The notes under the pieces are model-generated. The model was not told where the DNA came from. It ran no database searches and saw only the letters and a program-made list of their open reading frames with translations. Shown one piece after another: positions 6,038 through 6,876 of a stretch of DNA of 6,876 bases. A program made the translations under genes and the position numbers. Source of the DNA: Pseudomonadota bacterium (GTDB lineage Bacteria; Pseudomonadota; Gammaproteobacteria; Burkholderiales; Burkholderiaceae_C); contig JAFAGF010000217.1 of assembly GCA_023422975.1 (NCBI GenBank), positions 1 to 6,876 of the forward strand. The letters run 5' to 3'. Every line of letters starts with the position of its first letter. Within the stretch, counting starts at the first letter, position 1.

Positions 6038-6080
6038 ATAGCTTTCAGCGTTGATGTATCAAGCGCTGCAAGCTGTTTTG
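6038..6080. repeat. Intergenic hairpin repeat, copy 2, possible terminator of cidAB
   Basis: AGCTTTCAGCGTTGAT (6040-6055), two bases, then ATCAAGCGCTGCAAGCT (6058-6074) pair over almost their whole length with one mismatch and one bulged base. It begins ATAGCT and keeps AAGCGCT and a terminal GCT plus T-rich tail like the copy at 3852-3893. It starts 12 bases after the cidB stop and is followed by GTTTTG, with eight T at 6088-6095. On the - strand it is followed by a weaker T-rich stretch, so it may also serve the convergent gene. Confidence 0.7.
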
Positions 6081-6144
6081 ATGTCTATTTTTTTTACTGC
6101 GGTAGATGCAGGCGGGAGTCTGCGCATCCACCTCCTGATGTGGC

Positions 6145-6876
<732 letters not shown>

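Noticed and set aside
6097..6143. Short GC stems (GATGC with GCATC; CCAC with GTGG) as a terminator for the CoA-transferase gene
   Set aside because: The stems are only 4-5 bp and no U-run follows on the - strand; the T8 tract at 6088-6095 reads as A in that direction.

Overview
The window is a GC-rich, densely coded stretch of a bacterial chromosome. It most resembles a betaproteobacterium of the Burkholderiales, probably family Comamonadaceae. This rests on codon use, on the mix of protein families, and on two copies of a hairpin-forming intergenic repeat of a type I recall from Comamonadaceae genomes. No database search was possible. There are eight protein-coding genes, two of them cut by the window edges. 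I found no RNA genes, insertion sequences, CRISPR array or phage genes.

Left part (1-1174): the end of a VOC/glyoxalase-superfamily gene is followed 23 bases later by a CitE-like HpcH/HpaI aldolase (CoA-ester lyase) gene, both on the + strand and probably co-transcribed. A perfect-stem hairpin at 1115-1136 separates them from the convergent gdhA.

Middle (1175-3830): gdhA (glutamate dehydrogenase) lies on the - strand with a good sigma70-type promoter and a leader of about 100 bases. That leader holds a dyad, a terminator-like hairpin and a 9-base direct repeat. Divergently, on the + strand, is a fumarylacetoacetase-superfamily protein resembling 2-keto-4-pentenoate hydratases. It ends at a strong bidirectional terminator.

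Right part (3850-6876): a LysR-type regulator (CidR-like) is divergent from a cidA-cidB pair (LrgA/LrgB-type holin-like membrane proteins). The 77-base gap between regulator and cidA is AT-rich and carries two inverted repeats, one with T-N11-A geometry. The whole cidR-cidAB unit is bracketed by two copies of the hairpin repeat, and the first copy supplies the stop codon of cidR. Convergent to cidB is the C-terminal half of an acetyl-CoA hydrolase/succinate:acetate CoA-transferase.

Taken together, this is ordinary core and accessory metabolism (nitrogen assimilation, CoA-ester and keto-acid chemistry, acetate handling) plus a CidR-CidAB module. In Firmicutes that module responds to acetate or pyruvate overflow, so an acetate CoA-transferase next to it is suggestive. 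I see no clearly new multi-gene system. The items most worth checking are the repeat pair around cidR-cidAB, the operator architecture between cidR and cidA, and the structured gdhA leader.
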